Assembly: GCA_005656395.1 (NCBI GenBank)
Contig: SRSI01000050.1
Coordinates: 3,534,001-3,598,000, forward strand
Reading direction: 5' to 3'
DNA length: 64,000 nt
Source of the DNA: Strongyloides papillosus
Taxonomy: Eukaryota > Nematoda > Chromadorea > Rhabditida > Strongyloididae
Shown here: positions 25,921-35,853 of the stretch, one piece after another
Layout: each line of letters opens with the position of its first letter
Position numbering within the stretch: position 1 is the first letter of the stretch
Position numbers and translations under genes: made by a program
The notes under the pieces: generated by a model
Databases searched by the model: none
What the model saw: only the letters and a program-made list of their open reading frames with translations
What the model was told of the DNA's origin: nothing

Positions 25921-27943
25921 ATGTTTGCGAGGTACCATCCTTTGAAGAAGGTTGAGGATCCACCTGAGTCTTTTATATCAGCTATTGAGACGTTCTCGAG
26001 ATTGGAGTTTTACTCTGAACTTCAGTCGTTGTTGTCTGGGAAGAATTCAGAATTTTTTTATTCATCTGTCATAGAGAGGTACTCTAAACTTTCTCTAGTT
26101 CCAACATATTCTTCAACGTTTTCTATAAAATCGTCTTATTTTGATGTTTTCAATTTCAATACCTATGATATTGCTATGATAAATCATGTTCTCGAGACAG
26201 CTGCTACATACCATTCTATAGTGGAACGTTGTACCTCGTCTGCAAATAACTTGAAAGATTCATTGGCTGAGGTTTTTACTGAAAGTATCGTTGACTGTAT
26301 ATTGGGAGATTATTTAAATGAAATACCAGAAGATCCAGTGCCTGAGCAGTTATTTCAATTCTCACTTTTATGGAGGAACAGAATTGTCTACTTCAATAAC
26401 GTTCACCTTGGCCTGCATTCTGAAATAGGACTTAATATTCTTAACAATCTTTATAAGGAATATACTTCGAAAGTTGCACAAACATGGGAATCAGAAGCAT
26501 TAAAAAGGATTCTTTATAATATGTACAAACGTTTCATGCTCCAACTAAAGGAATGGCTCCTTTATGGTAGATTGCCGTATCATAATAAAGATTGGATATT
26601 CTATCAAAGACAGGAGATACCTGATTGTAGGAAGTGGTTTGAATGGATATCTCCGAGGACGAAACTTTTCCCGATCTCTATGAAGTATATTGTAAATATT
26701 TTTGATGATTTTCTATCTATTGGTAAAGCTCAGTTATTTCTCCAGGAAGCTAATTATAGGAGTAAATTCAAGGAGAATGTACATAGAATGAATGAGTTAT
26801 TTGATGAACTAAAAGATCCAAGTGTTTTCTATGAGATACAAAGTCGCTACAATTTATGTTCTATAGCTGGGAAGATGAAAAAAATTGCGAATGATTATAT
26901 CATTGAGAGGATATTTCAGGATGAGTATTTGATGGATCACTGGAAGGCTGCTAAAGCATATTTTCTACTAACTGATCACGACGTTTGTAAGAGAATTCTT
27001 GCTAATGTTGAGAATTGTGTTGAGATAACACTAGATCAGATAAATTTTAATTTTTCTAAGATTATTAATTCATGTGATTTGATTAGGCACCTTCATATCC
27101 AACCATCTTTTACAATTTTTTCGTACACAAATCCTCATGCTTCACAAAGGAATAGTACAGGATTTAGTATACCGAATCTGAATTTTGCAACCATGGAACC
27201 TGTAGGTACTGATTTCTCCTCATCACTAACAATATCAATAGTTATGGATGAGAAGACATTGAAGTCATTACTAAGGATCTTTAAATTAACTTTATCACTC
27301 TCTACTGTATATTCTGGATTTGAGGAAGCGTTACCGATAATAAGAGAAGGGTTTCAATCTATACCTAGGAGTATAAATCCAATGTCAGATGAGTATCCCG
27401 TCTACAGGTTAATGATTCATTTCAAAAGAACATTTCATTGGATTAATTTATTCCTTCATAAATGCTATTATTATGTTTTTACTTATATAATTCCTAAGCA
27501 TACAAAAGAATTTGAAGATACTTTGGTATCACTTGGATCTATTGAATTGATTATAAATGAAATGAGATCGTTCTTGAAGAAATTGAGGCATGATCTGTTT
27601 ATGGATGAAAAGTCAAAGGTAATTATATTATTTTCTTTAACTATTTCATTATTTTTAGACTGTTTTTACAACACTCCTGGAAACGTTATGCTTTTGTAAT
27701 GATTACCTTTACTTCCTAAAAAGTAGCCTTTACAAAATAACATCTTCTGATATAAAATTAACACCAGTGGAGATTGTCTCAATAGAAAGAGAGATATCCT
27801 CTTTCTTGTCAATTTTTATAAATAAATTAGATCATATGGGTGATTGTATCATTAAAGAATGTCCTCAAGCTTCAATGAATGTGGAAAGGAAGAATTTTTA
27901 CAATATGATTCTTCAGCTATTAAACAATGGAGCATTTTTTTAA
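25921..27943 (+). CDS. Gamma-tubulin complex component (GCP family, GCP4-like size)
   Basis: Exon 1 (25921-27618) and exon 2 (27659-27943), with a 40-nt intron, give about 660 residues. The N-terminal GRIP1-type part contains LKEWLLYGRLPYHNKDWIFY, matching the conserved L..WL..G...D.y.eFf motif, then SIGKAQLFLQEA (GCP: tGKyLnvlre). The C-terminal GRIP2-type part has SLTISIVMDEKTLKSLLRIF (GCP: sW.lsivit...l..Y..iF), and exon 2 supplies the terminal helices. GCPs assemble with gamma-tubulin into the microtubule-nucleating ring. Length fits GCP4 (~667) rather than GCP2/3 (~900), but the sequence is diverged and subfamily is uncertain. AATAAA lies at 27998-28003. Confidence 0.75.
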
Positions 27944-28096
27944 CTTATATTTGTATATTTCTGTGTATATTTTATAAAAGATTATAAGAGTAGTAGTAAT
28001 AAAGTTTTATGTGGCTTTTCTTTTCTCGTTCTTATCACTTTAGAGCGGCTGGTGGTGTTGTTTATGTGTGTGGCAAAAGAGAAAAAGATTGTTTTA

Positions 28097-28168
28097 TGAA
28101 CCCGACGTGATTTGAACACGCAGCCTTCCGATCTGGAGTCGGACGCGCTACCGTTGCGCCACGGATTC
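28097..28168 (-). tRNA. tRNA-Trp (CCA anticodon)
   Basis: The 72-base minus-strand gene folds as a cloverleaf. The seven-pair acceptor stem GAATCCG/CGGGTTC contains one U-G pair. The D arm is GGCGCAACGGTAGCGC, the anticodon arm CGACTCCAGATCG (loop CTCCAGA, anticodon CCA), the T arm CGTGTTCAAATCACG, and A is the discriminator. There is no intron. The overlapping frame at 27982-28176 is an antisense-free shadow of the tRNA and is not a gene. Confidence 0.95.
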
Positions 28169-28314
28169 ACGTCCAAGAAGGATCCCCGCTTTTCCGCTAC
28201 TGGAATTATTTTAGTGGTTACATACGCATAAAATATACTTCTCTACTAGTATAATTGTGATATAATAAAGAAAATTACACTACTTTTATAAATTTACTAT
28301 TAAAAATGAATAAC

Positions 28315-28431
28315 TCTTATGTGTTACTGAAGAAAACTATCATTACTATTAACTTTTTCGTTTCTTACGCTTTATATAGGTATAATTATATAAAGAAACA
28401 AAATAAAAATATTCAATTTTAATGCAATCAT
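28315..28431 (-). pseudogene. Dead copy of the 5' end of the cationic peptide gene
   Basis: The minus strand from ATG at 28431 encodes a signal peptide (NIFILFLYIII) nearly identical to that of the gene at 28592-28879, then hits a stop where the intact gene has tryptophan. Downstream sequence continues to align with the intact gene for ~60 bases without a usable frame; the arginine-rich peptide is absent. This is a partial tandem duplicate. Confidence 0.65.
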
Positions 28432-28591
28432 TTTTTATTAGTTTTTATCTATTCTGAAAAAAGGCGAAGAAAGTTTAGTTTTTTAATTTCGTAGGGTAGT
28501 GTCGCGGATAAATGTTTTATTAATAAAAAAAATATATTGGAAAAAAAAGATTTTAAAATATATGCAATACACTTTATTTTATCTTCAATTG

Positions 28592-28879
28592 TTACCATAA
28601 ATAGTTGTTACCATAATAATTATTGTAACCATACATATTATTGTTTTCATATATGTAACCGCCACGTCTTAATAATCTTACTCTTCTCCGGACACCTCTG
28701 AGAGCCAGACGTCCTAAACGCAGAAAAATCCGTATTCCTCTAATTCTCCTCTTAACTCTTATATGTTGTTGAAGAAAATTATCATTAATATTACCATTCA
28801 TTTCTTCAATTTTTATGCTCCATATAGAAATAATTATATAAAGAAATAAAATAAAAATGTTAAATTTTATTAGAATCAT
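28592..28879 (-). CDS. Secreted arginine-rich cationic peptide precursor
   Basis: The 95-residue product starts at ATG 28879. A hydrophobic signal peptide (FNIFILFLYIIISIWS) precedes a short acidic/neutral propeptide with NGNINDN, then a dibasic site and a ~30-residue segment with arginine every two to four residues alternating with I, L, V, F and G (for example RGIRIFLRLGRLALRG), ending RRGG. A tyrosine/asparagine/glycine tail (YGYNNYYGNNYLW) follows. The core would form a highly cationic amphipathic helix, the architecture of many antimicrobial peptides; the Y/G/N tail recalls nematode YGG-type secreted peptides. The function is inferred from composition only. A truncated dead copy lies 160 bases downstream. 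Confidence 0.55.
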   Translation of the reverse strand: MILIKFNIFILFLYIIISIWSIKIEEMNGNINDNFLQQHIRVKRRIRGIRIFLRLGRLALRGVRRRVRLLRRGGYIYENNNMYGYNNYYGNNYLW

Positions 28880-29079
28880 TTTTTTAATTTAAATTGAATA
28901 AAAATATTATCAAAAAGTTAATTGCATATTTATAATTTTACTAATTATTTGATATTGTTCACAAATACTCTTTTTAATGATCATAAATCTACTATGCACT
29001 ATTCCATTATTTACTAAGTTACTACATAAAAAAATATTCATTACACAAAGTATTTTTTAATAAAAAAAATCATTACAAA

Positions 29080-29965
29080 TAGCACCTGGAGATACAACTG
29101 TAACTGCTAGAATAAAATATTTGAGGAAACAAGAAAATGGTTTTGAAACAATTTTGAAAATTTATACTAATGTTTTTAGTTAAGAAGTATCTATCAAGAT
29201 ATATAATGGTGATCTTGAAGTGGTTATAAAGTCTATTGATAAGACACAATTTGTCTTCGGAACTTTATCACCATCTGATGAAAGATCAATACATTTCACA
29301 GTTCAAAATCACGGGACAGTACCAATATCAATAGAAAAATTTATCAATCCCCTTGAACCGTTTATGAAAGCTGTTTATAAAGAGCAAAAATATATACCAG
29401 TGTGTAATGATTTAATCAATGATCAAAAAAGTCCACCAACTTTTTCAAAATGTAATGATGAGATTGTAATAAAAGGTAAAACAATAGGTTATTTTTAATT
29501 AGTACTAAATCTTACTAACTACTCACCATTATTTAACTTTCATAAAAAAGTAGTATTATTTTCGGTATCGTGATGAAATTTAATGTATATGAATATAAAA
29601 TATTATTTAATGTTTCACCAGGTGGTTTAATACATATACCATTGCCACTGGAATTAAACTTTGGTGATATATTTCCTGGACAAGTTGTCTCCAAAAAAAT
29701 ATACTTGTTTAGTTAATTTCCTCAAAAAATGAATCTTCTCAGACTATCAACATTAAATAATCAAGGAATTCTATTCTTTGAAAATAATACTACACTCAAA
29801 AATGAAAACTGTTGTTTTGACATATACACTATAATTCTCCGATGTAGTGCTAAAAAAATAAAATATTCATTTATTTTATTAATAAATGTTACTGATCTTA
29901 AATTTTCTAAGTGTATTCAATTTAAAAAAATTAATATATCAATTATCATAAATGTTAAATAACTT
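29080..29965 (+). pseudogene. TMEM131-like gene fragment, degenerate
   Basis: The plus strand reads as a diverged but recognisable protein with interruptions: VTARIKYLRKQENGFETIL, stop, then SIKIYNGDLEVVIKS, FVFGTLSPSDERSIHF and NHGTVPISI, then after a gap HIPLPLELNFGDIFPGQVVS, stop, and a further segment to about 29961. The LNFGDIFPGQ and NHGTVPI patterns are those of the PapD-like repeats of TMEM131, a conserved ER protein needed for collagen secretion. Two in-frame stops, missing starts and no clean splice sites argue that it is a relic. Weak alternative: a rapidly evolving gene with unrecognised introns. Confidence 0.5.
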
Positions 29966-30661
29966 AAAAACAAAATGAGGCAAAACTTTTCATGAATTTG
30001 TATACCTTTATTTATTATTGTTTGTGAATTTTTCAGGAAATTTGTTGTTTATTTTTAAAAACAGATATGTAAGCTGTTTTGACTGTATGTACATTTCTTT
30101 TAAAAAATCATACATTTTACAAAAAATGTATAGCATTTCTTAAAATTTTATGTTTATTGTGTAAGTGCAATTAAAAATAAATTAATTGGTAGTCGAAATG
30201 ACAGAATTCTACACTATAACCCATGATTGCACAAATTCTGTCAAAACGACAGTATTAAATTTTGAGTGTGTTTATAGTTTTTTGTAAAAGAAAATTAATT
30301 AATGGAGTTGGAACTTAATTTGAATAAATTAAAAATAAGTGAAAACATTGAAGAATTTTCGCACAAGTAATCAAAAGATTGATTATGATAAATGATAAAC
30401 TAACCATTAATTTCATTAATATATAAATTTAGACATTTTTTATGAGAAAATAATTTATAGGTTTTTTTAATTTAAAACCCAGTATATACCTTATTATAGT
30501 AAACAAATATATGGTTAAATTTTGTTTGGTTTTTTGTAAAAAAAATTTTAAATGTGAAAAGATGTCAATAAAAACATTTTTTTTAAACTTCTTCTTATAT
30601 ATTTGAAAATGAAATAGAAGATGAGTTAGAATATTAAAAAAGTTTAGTAAATTATGTGTTA
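29966..30661. other. AT-rich intergenic with a short inverted repeat
   Basis: No gene is seen. A hairpin-forming pair (GTCGAAATGACAGAATT near 30192 and AATTCTGTCAAAACGAC near 30235) encloses about 25 bases; it may be a tiny decayed foldback element. Confidence 0.4.
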
Positions 30662-31708
30662 TTATTTAGAATTAAATTTCAAGAGATACTCAAGTAGTTT
30701 TGGTTTATTTTCATCATTTGGACCAAAATTTGTTATCATCATTTTGGAAAGTTCCAAATCATTATGGTCGTTATAAAGAATTCTATGTATTTTTTTGTCC
30801 TTAGAATATGTGTCAATTTCTTCAAATGTCATTATACGTTTGTTGTATCTTAATTCTTCAGGCATATTTTCTATAAATAAATGATCACCTGGAAAAGCAT
30901 ATATATCAGGATGGATAGGATCGTTTGAAAATATAGCTTGTGGCCATATCAAATTAAGGTCATTATCAATTTTTTCATACATTGACCAATGAATTTTACA
31001 CATTTCGTATAATTGTGGAGGTGGCAAAAAATTTCTAACTGTAAAATGAAATAAAATATTTTATAATAATCAAATTTACCACTAGGATTATTTAGAACAT
31101 CTTCTGGATTCATCCATGAAAAATCGGCCATTTCCTTGGTACACAAATTAATCTTATAATCCTTATCTACATCAACCATATAGAAAACAGTTTCAAATCG
31201 AATTGGTAATGTACACGGTGTCAACCAATATGCCCAAGATTTTAAAATTTCCAAATCAAGATTAAAGTCTTTAAAAATATCCTTAAATAATAATGGATTC
31301 TTTTTGACTTTGTTTTGCATATTATGTAATATATTATCATCTAATGCAGATAATACACCCTTTTTCATACCATTTTTTTCAGTAACAAACAATAAACCAG
31401 TTTCTTCAAATAACTCTCTTAATGAACAAACTCGTAGTGAAAAATCATTTTCCATACCATTTGGTATAACTTGAGGAGCATCAACCTTGTCATAATTAGT
31501 TAAATGAAGAGGAAATTTTGAGTCATGTTCTTTCTCTAAGATACCACCAGGAAAGACATAAGCATTAGGAACAAATTTGGCAGTTGGTCCGCGACGTAGA
31601 AGTAGTAAATTTTTTGAATTTTTATTAACTAAAATTTCTATAAATATATCAGAAAAAGTTAAACCTACATAATATTGTAGAGGCTGATATAGCGACACGT
31701 TTAAGCAT
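30662..31708 (-). CDS. NUDT19: Nudix hydrolase, NUDT19 (RP2p) family
   Basis: Three exons: 31669-31708, 31080-31628 and 30662-31038, introns of 40 and 41 nt, 321 residues. The start at 31708 is chosen because the first exon (MLKRVAISASTIL) restores the conserved N-terminal strand of the family and joins in frame to NKNSKNLLLLRRG; starting inside exon 2 would need a non-ATG codon. FVPNAYVFPGG and, after the family-typical insertion inside the Nudix box, SLRELFEETGLLF supply the metal-binding glutamates (REL.EETG). The C-terminal exon carries LPPPQLYEM. NUDT19 enzymes hydrolyse coenzyme A and its esters in peroxisomes or mitochondria. No clear peroxisomal C-terminal tripeptide is visible (it ends NSK). 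A truncated paralogue lies just upstream. Confidence 0.85.
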
Positions 31709-31765
31709 TTTTTTTACACAAATTAAAAATTAAAATTTATTAATTGAATTGTTAATTAGATTAAA

Positions 31766-32180
31766 TTAAACATGAATATTGTATTTATTTTTTATTTCCA
31801 TAGATTTTTTTGAATATGGTGAAATAAATGTATATTTTGTCTTATTTGGTGCACCAATATTTTTGACAAATAGTTCATAATTACCATACATTGATTTTAA
31901 ATCATATGTAAATTTATAGATAGTTTTTTTTGACTTTTTATATTTAAATCTTTCCATGGAATTTTTCTTACATTGAATTTCTCAGATTCTTCAAAGTCAT
32001 TGACAGATAAATTGTCATCTGTAAGAATAGCAACAGTCTTTATTTGTTCATCAACAGTTTTGTACAATTGAGGACATATTACATGTAGGTCAGACATTTC
32101 TGATAAATCAGTATCACCTACAAACCTTATTCTCGTTACCTCATAATATTGTGGTGGTAATAGAATATTTTCCATATATA
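31766..32180 (-). pseudogene. Truncated NUDT19 paralogue (last exon only)
   Basis: The minus strand encodes LLPPQYYEVTRIRF and DLSEMSDLHVICPQLY, which match the NUDT19 C-terminal region (PPQFYE.RRL....DLH.F) better than the intact neighbour does. It then continues, through either a 38-nt GT-AG intron (31947-31984) or a frameshift, into NYELFVKNIGAPNKTKY and the stop at 31766. No Nudix box or earlier exons exist upstream: the coding sequence stops at the palindrome at ~32177. Tandem duplication followed by loss of the 5' part is the simplest reading. Confidence 0.65.
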
Positions 32181-32222
32181 CGGGTAAACTCACACTAGCC
32201 TTGTTTGAGCTAGTATGTATTT
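32176..32222. repeat. ~45-bp palindrome, left copy
   Basis: A near-perfect palindrome (GGGTAAA.TCACACTAGC arm, short loop, complementary arm) that also occurs, inverted, at 35807-35853. The two copies share the outer TTTACCCG and the central GGCTAGTGTGA sequences. Each sits exactly where a coding fragment ends. They may be the termini of a foldback-type element spanning 32.18-35.85 kb. Confidence 0.65.
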
Positions 32223-33481
32223 ATCCAAAAAAGCAACAATTTCACTGCACTTTTTCTTCAACAATTTTTCGGCTGTATTACCATCGGCGCGTAGCCATTG
32301 TCCTTCGACTCCTTCTTGAACGTGTAAGAATATTACTGCTGCGTGTTTACAAATTCCCGAGGTAGTCTTACATTTTTTGCAGTAGTATCTTCCACTGTTA
32401 TTTTTTTCAACTTTCGTTCCACAGCCCTCTCGAGAACAGATATCATAAAAGCATTTTCCTGTGGATCCTGTGATTTTGGCAGTTATGGTGAAGTGTCCGT
32501 CAGCTTGATTACTATATGTAAAGTTTTCCTTAATATGCTTGATTGTGACGGTATTTTCAGCAGATGGAGCGTTGTCAGCGTGGGTATTTCTAAACCCTGC
32601 GTACCAGTTTGTAACTTCTTCGAGGATCTTCTCATTATCAGACCTGATGATCTTCGGTGTCGCTCTGATAACCAACTCGTGTCCTCCTCTGAACTCTCTC
32701 ACTCCTACGCCTTTTAGAATTACGGGTTTATGGAGAGCATCCTTGGGGAATTATTTACAGTGTTCAGCCCAGGCAGTGAGTAGTATTTGAACTCCGGATT
32801 CGTCAATGACTGTAGTCTCCATCTTATTCGACATACCATATTTGGTTCTTTGTTCTTGTGTACTTCCCATAAAATTGACTACGGCAACAACATCGATGCA
32901 TCTATCTACCGATGAGTTGAGTTGTGACAAGAGAACCCGATTGATTCTTTCTTTTGTTGTCGGTGCTGGATGATCGATGGTTGACGGTACTGGATGATCG
33001 ATGGTTTTCGGTACTGGATAATCGATGTTCTCGTCCTCTTCTGGTTTCTTTACTTTAGGTGGTGGAGGCTGGAAGTCTTGTTCTTCATATTCTCTTCCCA
33101 AAACGTCATCTCTTCTTCCAAGATAAGGTTGAGGGTTACCGATTAATTGACAGTCCTTTACTAGGAGTTCAAAGTCGTTTATCATGAGATGTACTACTTC
33201 ATTGTTTTCGTGGTGGATTTTTCTTGTTTGAAAGTTTAGGATTTTAATAATGGTCATGTTGTTTTCTATTCCATGTGATAAGAACTTTGAGACTATGTTT
33301 TTTTTCATTGTAACCAATTCATGATAGTGTTTTCCATCGTTTATGCGTAGCTGTACGATAGATTCATCAGTAATAACGACACTCTTCTAAAATAAATTTT
33401 AAAAATAACAATAAAAAATTAAGAAGAACTACTTACCATTATCTGAATAATTGGTTGTGTACCATCAACTTTATTCTCCAT
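32190..33481 (-). pseudogene. RPA1-like (replication protein A large subunit) gene, truncated with a premature stop
   Basis: Exon 1 (33437-33481, MENKVDGTQPIIQIM), a 50-nt intron, then coding sequence from 33386. Recognisable parts: the RPA70N fold (IIQIM...VQLRINDG), a proline-rich linker with a ~30-base tandem repeat, a DBD-B-like segment (CIDVVAVVNFMG ... TVIDESGVQILLTAWAE, PVILKGVGVREFRGG) and the start of DBD-C with its C4 zinc finger (CSREGCGTK...YYCKKCK). DBD-A is missing and the C-terminus ends inside the palindrome at ~32190. A TAA at 32751-32753 interrupts DBD-B in frame with both sides. A 48-nt GT-AG intron could in principle skip it, but that would remove residues homologous to the family, so nonsense mutation is preferred. 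Confidence 0.7.
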
Positions 33482-33909
33482 AAAGCAGTTCAAGGAAATC
33501 ACTGCTTAATTTATATTCCTGATCAATGTGAATAGGCATTGTCTCGCACTAAAAAGATAATTACTTAATTTAGATAGAAAATATATATTTGAAATATTGA
33601 TAACGCGATAAAAACGACGTACAAACATAAATAAAGATAAATTACTGTTTCTTAATTTTATTAATTTTCCTCTATTTTTATAAGTATACATGAAAAAAAA
33701 ATTTATAAAAAAAACATATTCTACTAGGTTGTCCGGAATGAAATGAGCTTTTTTTGATGCGTGTTGTTTGATGTGCGTTTTCAAATATGATTGGCTATGT
33801 TCTGGTATAAAAAACAAACTGTTAGATTCTCCTAAATCTTCTCTACACGATGATATATATATCATTGCCATGAGCTCTGTTTATCATCATATTATTTTAA
33901 AAACAAACG

Positions 33910-35560
33910 ATGCTGTCAAAACGTGATATTCGTGCTATTATGCTATACGAGTTCAAACGCGGTACTAATGCCACAAAAACAACTCAAGAAATTAATGAAA
34001 CTTTCGGCAAAGATCTTGTCTCTCATGCTACTGTAAAGAGATGGTTCAAAAAGCACAGAGAAGGCAGTGAAGACCTCGAGAACGAAGAGCGCAGGAGACC
34101 TGAGACTGTTCTTGATAATGATGAATTACGAGAAGCTGTTGAAGCCAATCCATGCGCAACTGTTAGAGAACTTGCAGAGGAGTTAAATGTATCCAAAAAA
34201 ACGGTTTCTGATCATTTAAAGGAAAAAGGAAAGTCGAAAAAGCTCGACAAATGGGTACCTCACGATTTAAACAATTGTCAAAAATTACATCGTTATTAGG
34301 TTTGTTCTTCCCTCATTTTAAGAAACAAAAATGACCCATTTTTGATCGTCTTATCACTTTGATGAAAAATAGATTCTTTATGACAATTGTAAAATATCTG
34401 AGCAATGGTTGGACAAGGATGAAGCATCGAAACAGTTCCCGAAACCCAAACTATCCCCAAAGAAGCTTATGGTATTTGTTTGGTGGTCTGTTACAGGAAT
34501 TATTTACTATAAGTTTTTGAAACCTGGTTAAATTATTGATTCAGTATCCTACTGTCAACTTATTGAAAAAATTCACCAGAAATTGTCTTAAAAAAGACCC
34601 GCTGTAGTCAGTAGAAAAGAGCTCATTCTCCTTCACGATAATGCAAAACCACATGTTTCAAAAATAACTGTCATATATGGAAATTTAATTAAATATAAAT
34701 ATTACAGTTATTAAAATGATAATTTAATACACTGAGAAAAATTTTGCGGATAGAAACCGCAAGCATTTGCGGTTTATAATAAGAAATGGTAAACCGCAAG
34801 TTTTTATAACCACAAAATTATTCTAAACGCAGTAAAATTATGTTTTCTTCTACCACGACATTTACAACTGTTAATACTTCTTCGGTAAACGATACCACAT
34901 TTATATACGATGTATGGTTTTTGATCAAATGTAGAAAGAAACAAATAGTTATTATTATAAAAAACATTATTTAAATGTTTATTAAGCATGCTTTACCTTT
35001 TTTTTAAATTTAAAAAAATTTAAAATTTCTTGAATTGATAAATAATAACTTCAACGATAATATGAATATTTATTTTATTAATAAAATTAAATACATTTAA
35101 TTTATAAGCAAAATATCTGCAAAAATATAAATTTTACTACGTCAAATTTTCTATCAACCGCAAAAAGCCGCAAACTTTTGCAACCGCAAAGAGCCGCACA
35201 AAAAATTTTTCTCAGTGTATAGATTTGATATTATATAATTGTTGTGATTTTATATTACTTGGTCCTTTCAATAAAGACATTTCAATAACCCTCCAGAAAT
35301 TGTGCAAATTAGGGTATGAAACTTTGCCTCACCCGCCATATTCACCTGACCTTTCTCCAACAGATTACCACTTTTTCAAACATCTTAAACAACTTCTTAA
35401 AGGAGAAAGTCTTCAGGAACGATGAGGACATAAAAACTAACTTCGAAGCTTTCATTGAATCTAGAGGTCCGGATTTCTATGTAAATGGAATCAATAAGCT
35501 CGTATCTCGTTGGCAACAATATGTAGATTTTAATGGTTCTTATTTTAAATTAAAAATATT
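33910..35560 (+). pseudogene. Mariner transposase, broken
   Basis: The first 130 codons (33910-34299) are intact and encode the paired HTH DNA-binding region, with VKRWFKKHREGSEDLE, ELAEELNVSKKTVSDHLK and the linker KLDKWVPHDL. A stop follows at HRY*, then shifted pieces of the catalytic domain: DEK with tryptophan replaced by a stop, KLMVFVWWSVTGIIYY, and HDNAKPH near 34634. After the MITE insertion come PHPPYSPDLSPTDYHFF (~35325-35380) and C-terminal debris. D..D34D spacing identifies a mariner-class enzyme. The gene is clearly inactive. Confidence 0.85.
34730..35217. mobile_element. MITE nested in the mariner (TA target, CACTGAGAAAAATTTT ends)
   Basis: 488 bases with terminal inverted repeats beginning CACTGAGAAAAATTTT, flanked by TA (34728-34729 and 35218-35219). 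Subterminal GCGG/CCGC motifs repeat several times near both ends. It splits the mariner catalytic domain, so it arrived later. No coding capacity is credible. Confidence 0.8.
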
Positions 35561-35635
35561 TATTTTTAAAAAATTTATGTGTATTTATAAATTAAGGTAA
35601 AAAAAACTCATTTCTTTCCGGACAACCTAATAAAA

Positions 35636-35810
35636 GGAAATTAAAACTATCCAGTTAATTAAAGAAGAATATTATGCTTTTGTCAATAACGATTCCGTAG
35701 ACCAATTGAGTATAGATGATACTATAAAAGTAGTTTCATACGTAGGAAGAGGTAATCGTGAAAGAGCGTATGAATACATTTCTCAAGCTGTTAATTTTAT
35801 GGATGGGTAA
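35636..35810 (+). pseudogene. Orphan exon fragment (possibly M1 aminopeptidase C-terminal domain)
   Basis: About 55 codons read cleanly on the plus strand, including LIKEEYYAFVNN, LSIDDTIKVVSYVGRGNRE and RAYEYISQAVNFMDG, and stop abruptly at the start of the right palindrome. The rhythm (D...vvsYv...GRe.Ay.fi) is reminiscent of the ERAP1-like C-terminal domain of M1 aminopeptidases, but this is a weak match by eye. Upstream the sequence runs straight into the mariner end, so any 5' part is lost. Confidence 0.4.
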
Positions 35811-35853
35811 GTACATACTAGCCGAAATGAGGCTAGTGTGAATTTACCCGAAA
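35807..35853. repeat. ~45-bp palindrome, right copy
   Basis: Inverted partner of the palindrome at 32176-32222: GGGTAAGTACATACTAGCC and its near-complement GGCTAGTGTGAATTTACCC around a six-base loop. It abuts the end of the orphan exon fragment. Confidence 0.65.

Larger units (their letters stand above)
33724..35630 (+). mobile_element. Decayed mariner transposon
   Basis: The inverted termini (CTAGGTTGTCCGGAATGAAATGAG left, its near-complement right) are flanked by TA at 33722-33723 and 35631-35632. Without the nested 488-bp MITE it is ~1.42 kb, normal for mariner. The element holds a transposase reading frame starting at 33910 and interrupted by stops and frame changes. Confidence 0.85.

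Noticed and set aside
27982..28176. Open frame over the tRNA-Trp gene
   Set aside because: It coincides with a perfect tRNA cloverleaf and its translation is that of tRNA sequence; no independent coding signal.
30191..30252. Inverted repeat considered as an operator or a microRNA-like hairpin
   Set aside because: Short, imperfect and in anonymous AT-rich DNA; no flanking features indicate a functional RNA.
32339..32790. Plus-strand frames opposite the RPA1 copy
   Set aside because: The opposite strand carries a recognisable RPA1 protein; these are antisense shadows.
34804..34989. Frame inside the nested MITE
   Set aside because: Starts with a conventional ATG but lies wholly in a short non-autonomous element, with no transposase motifs and no support from composition.
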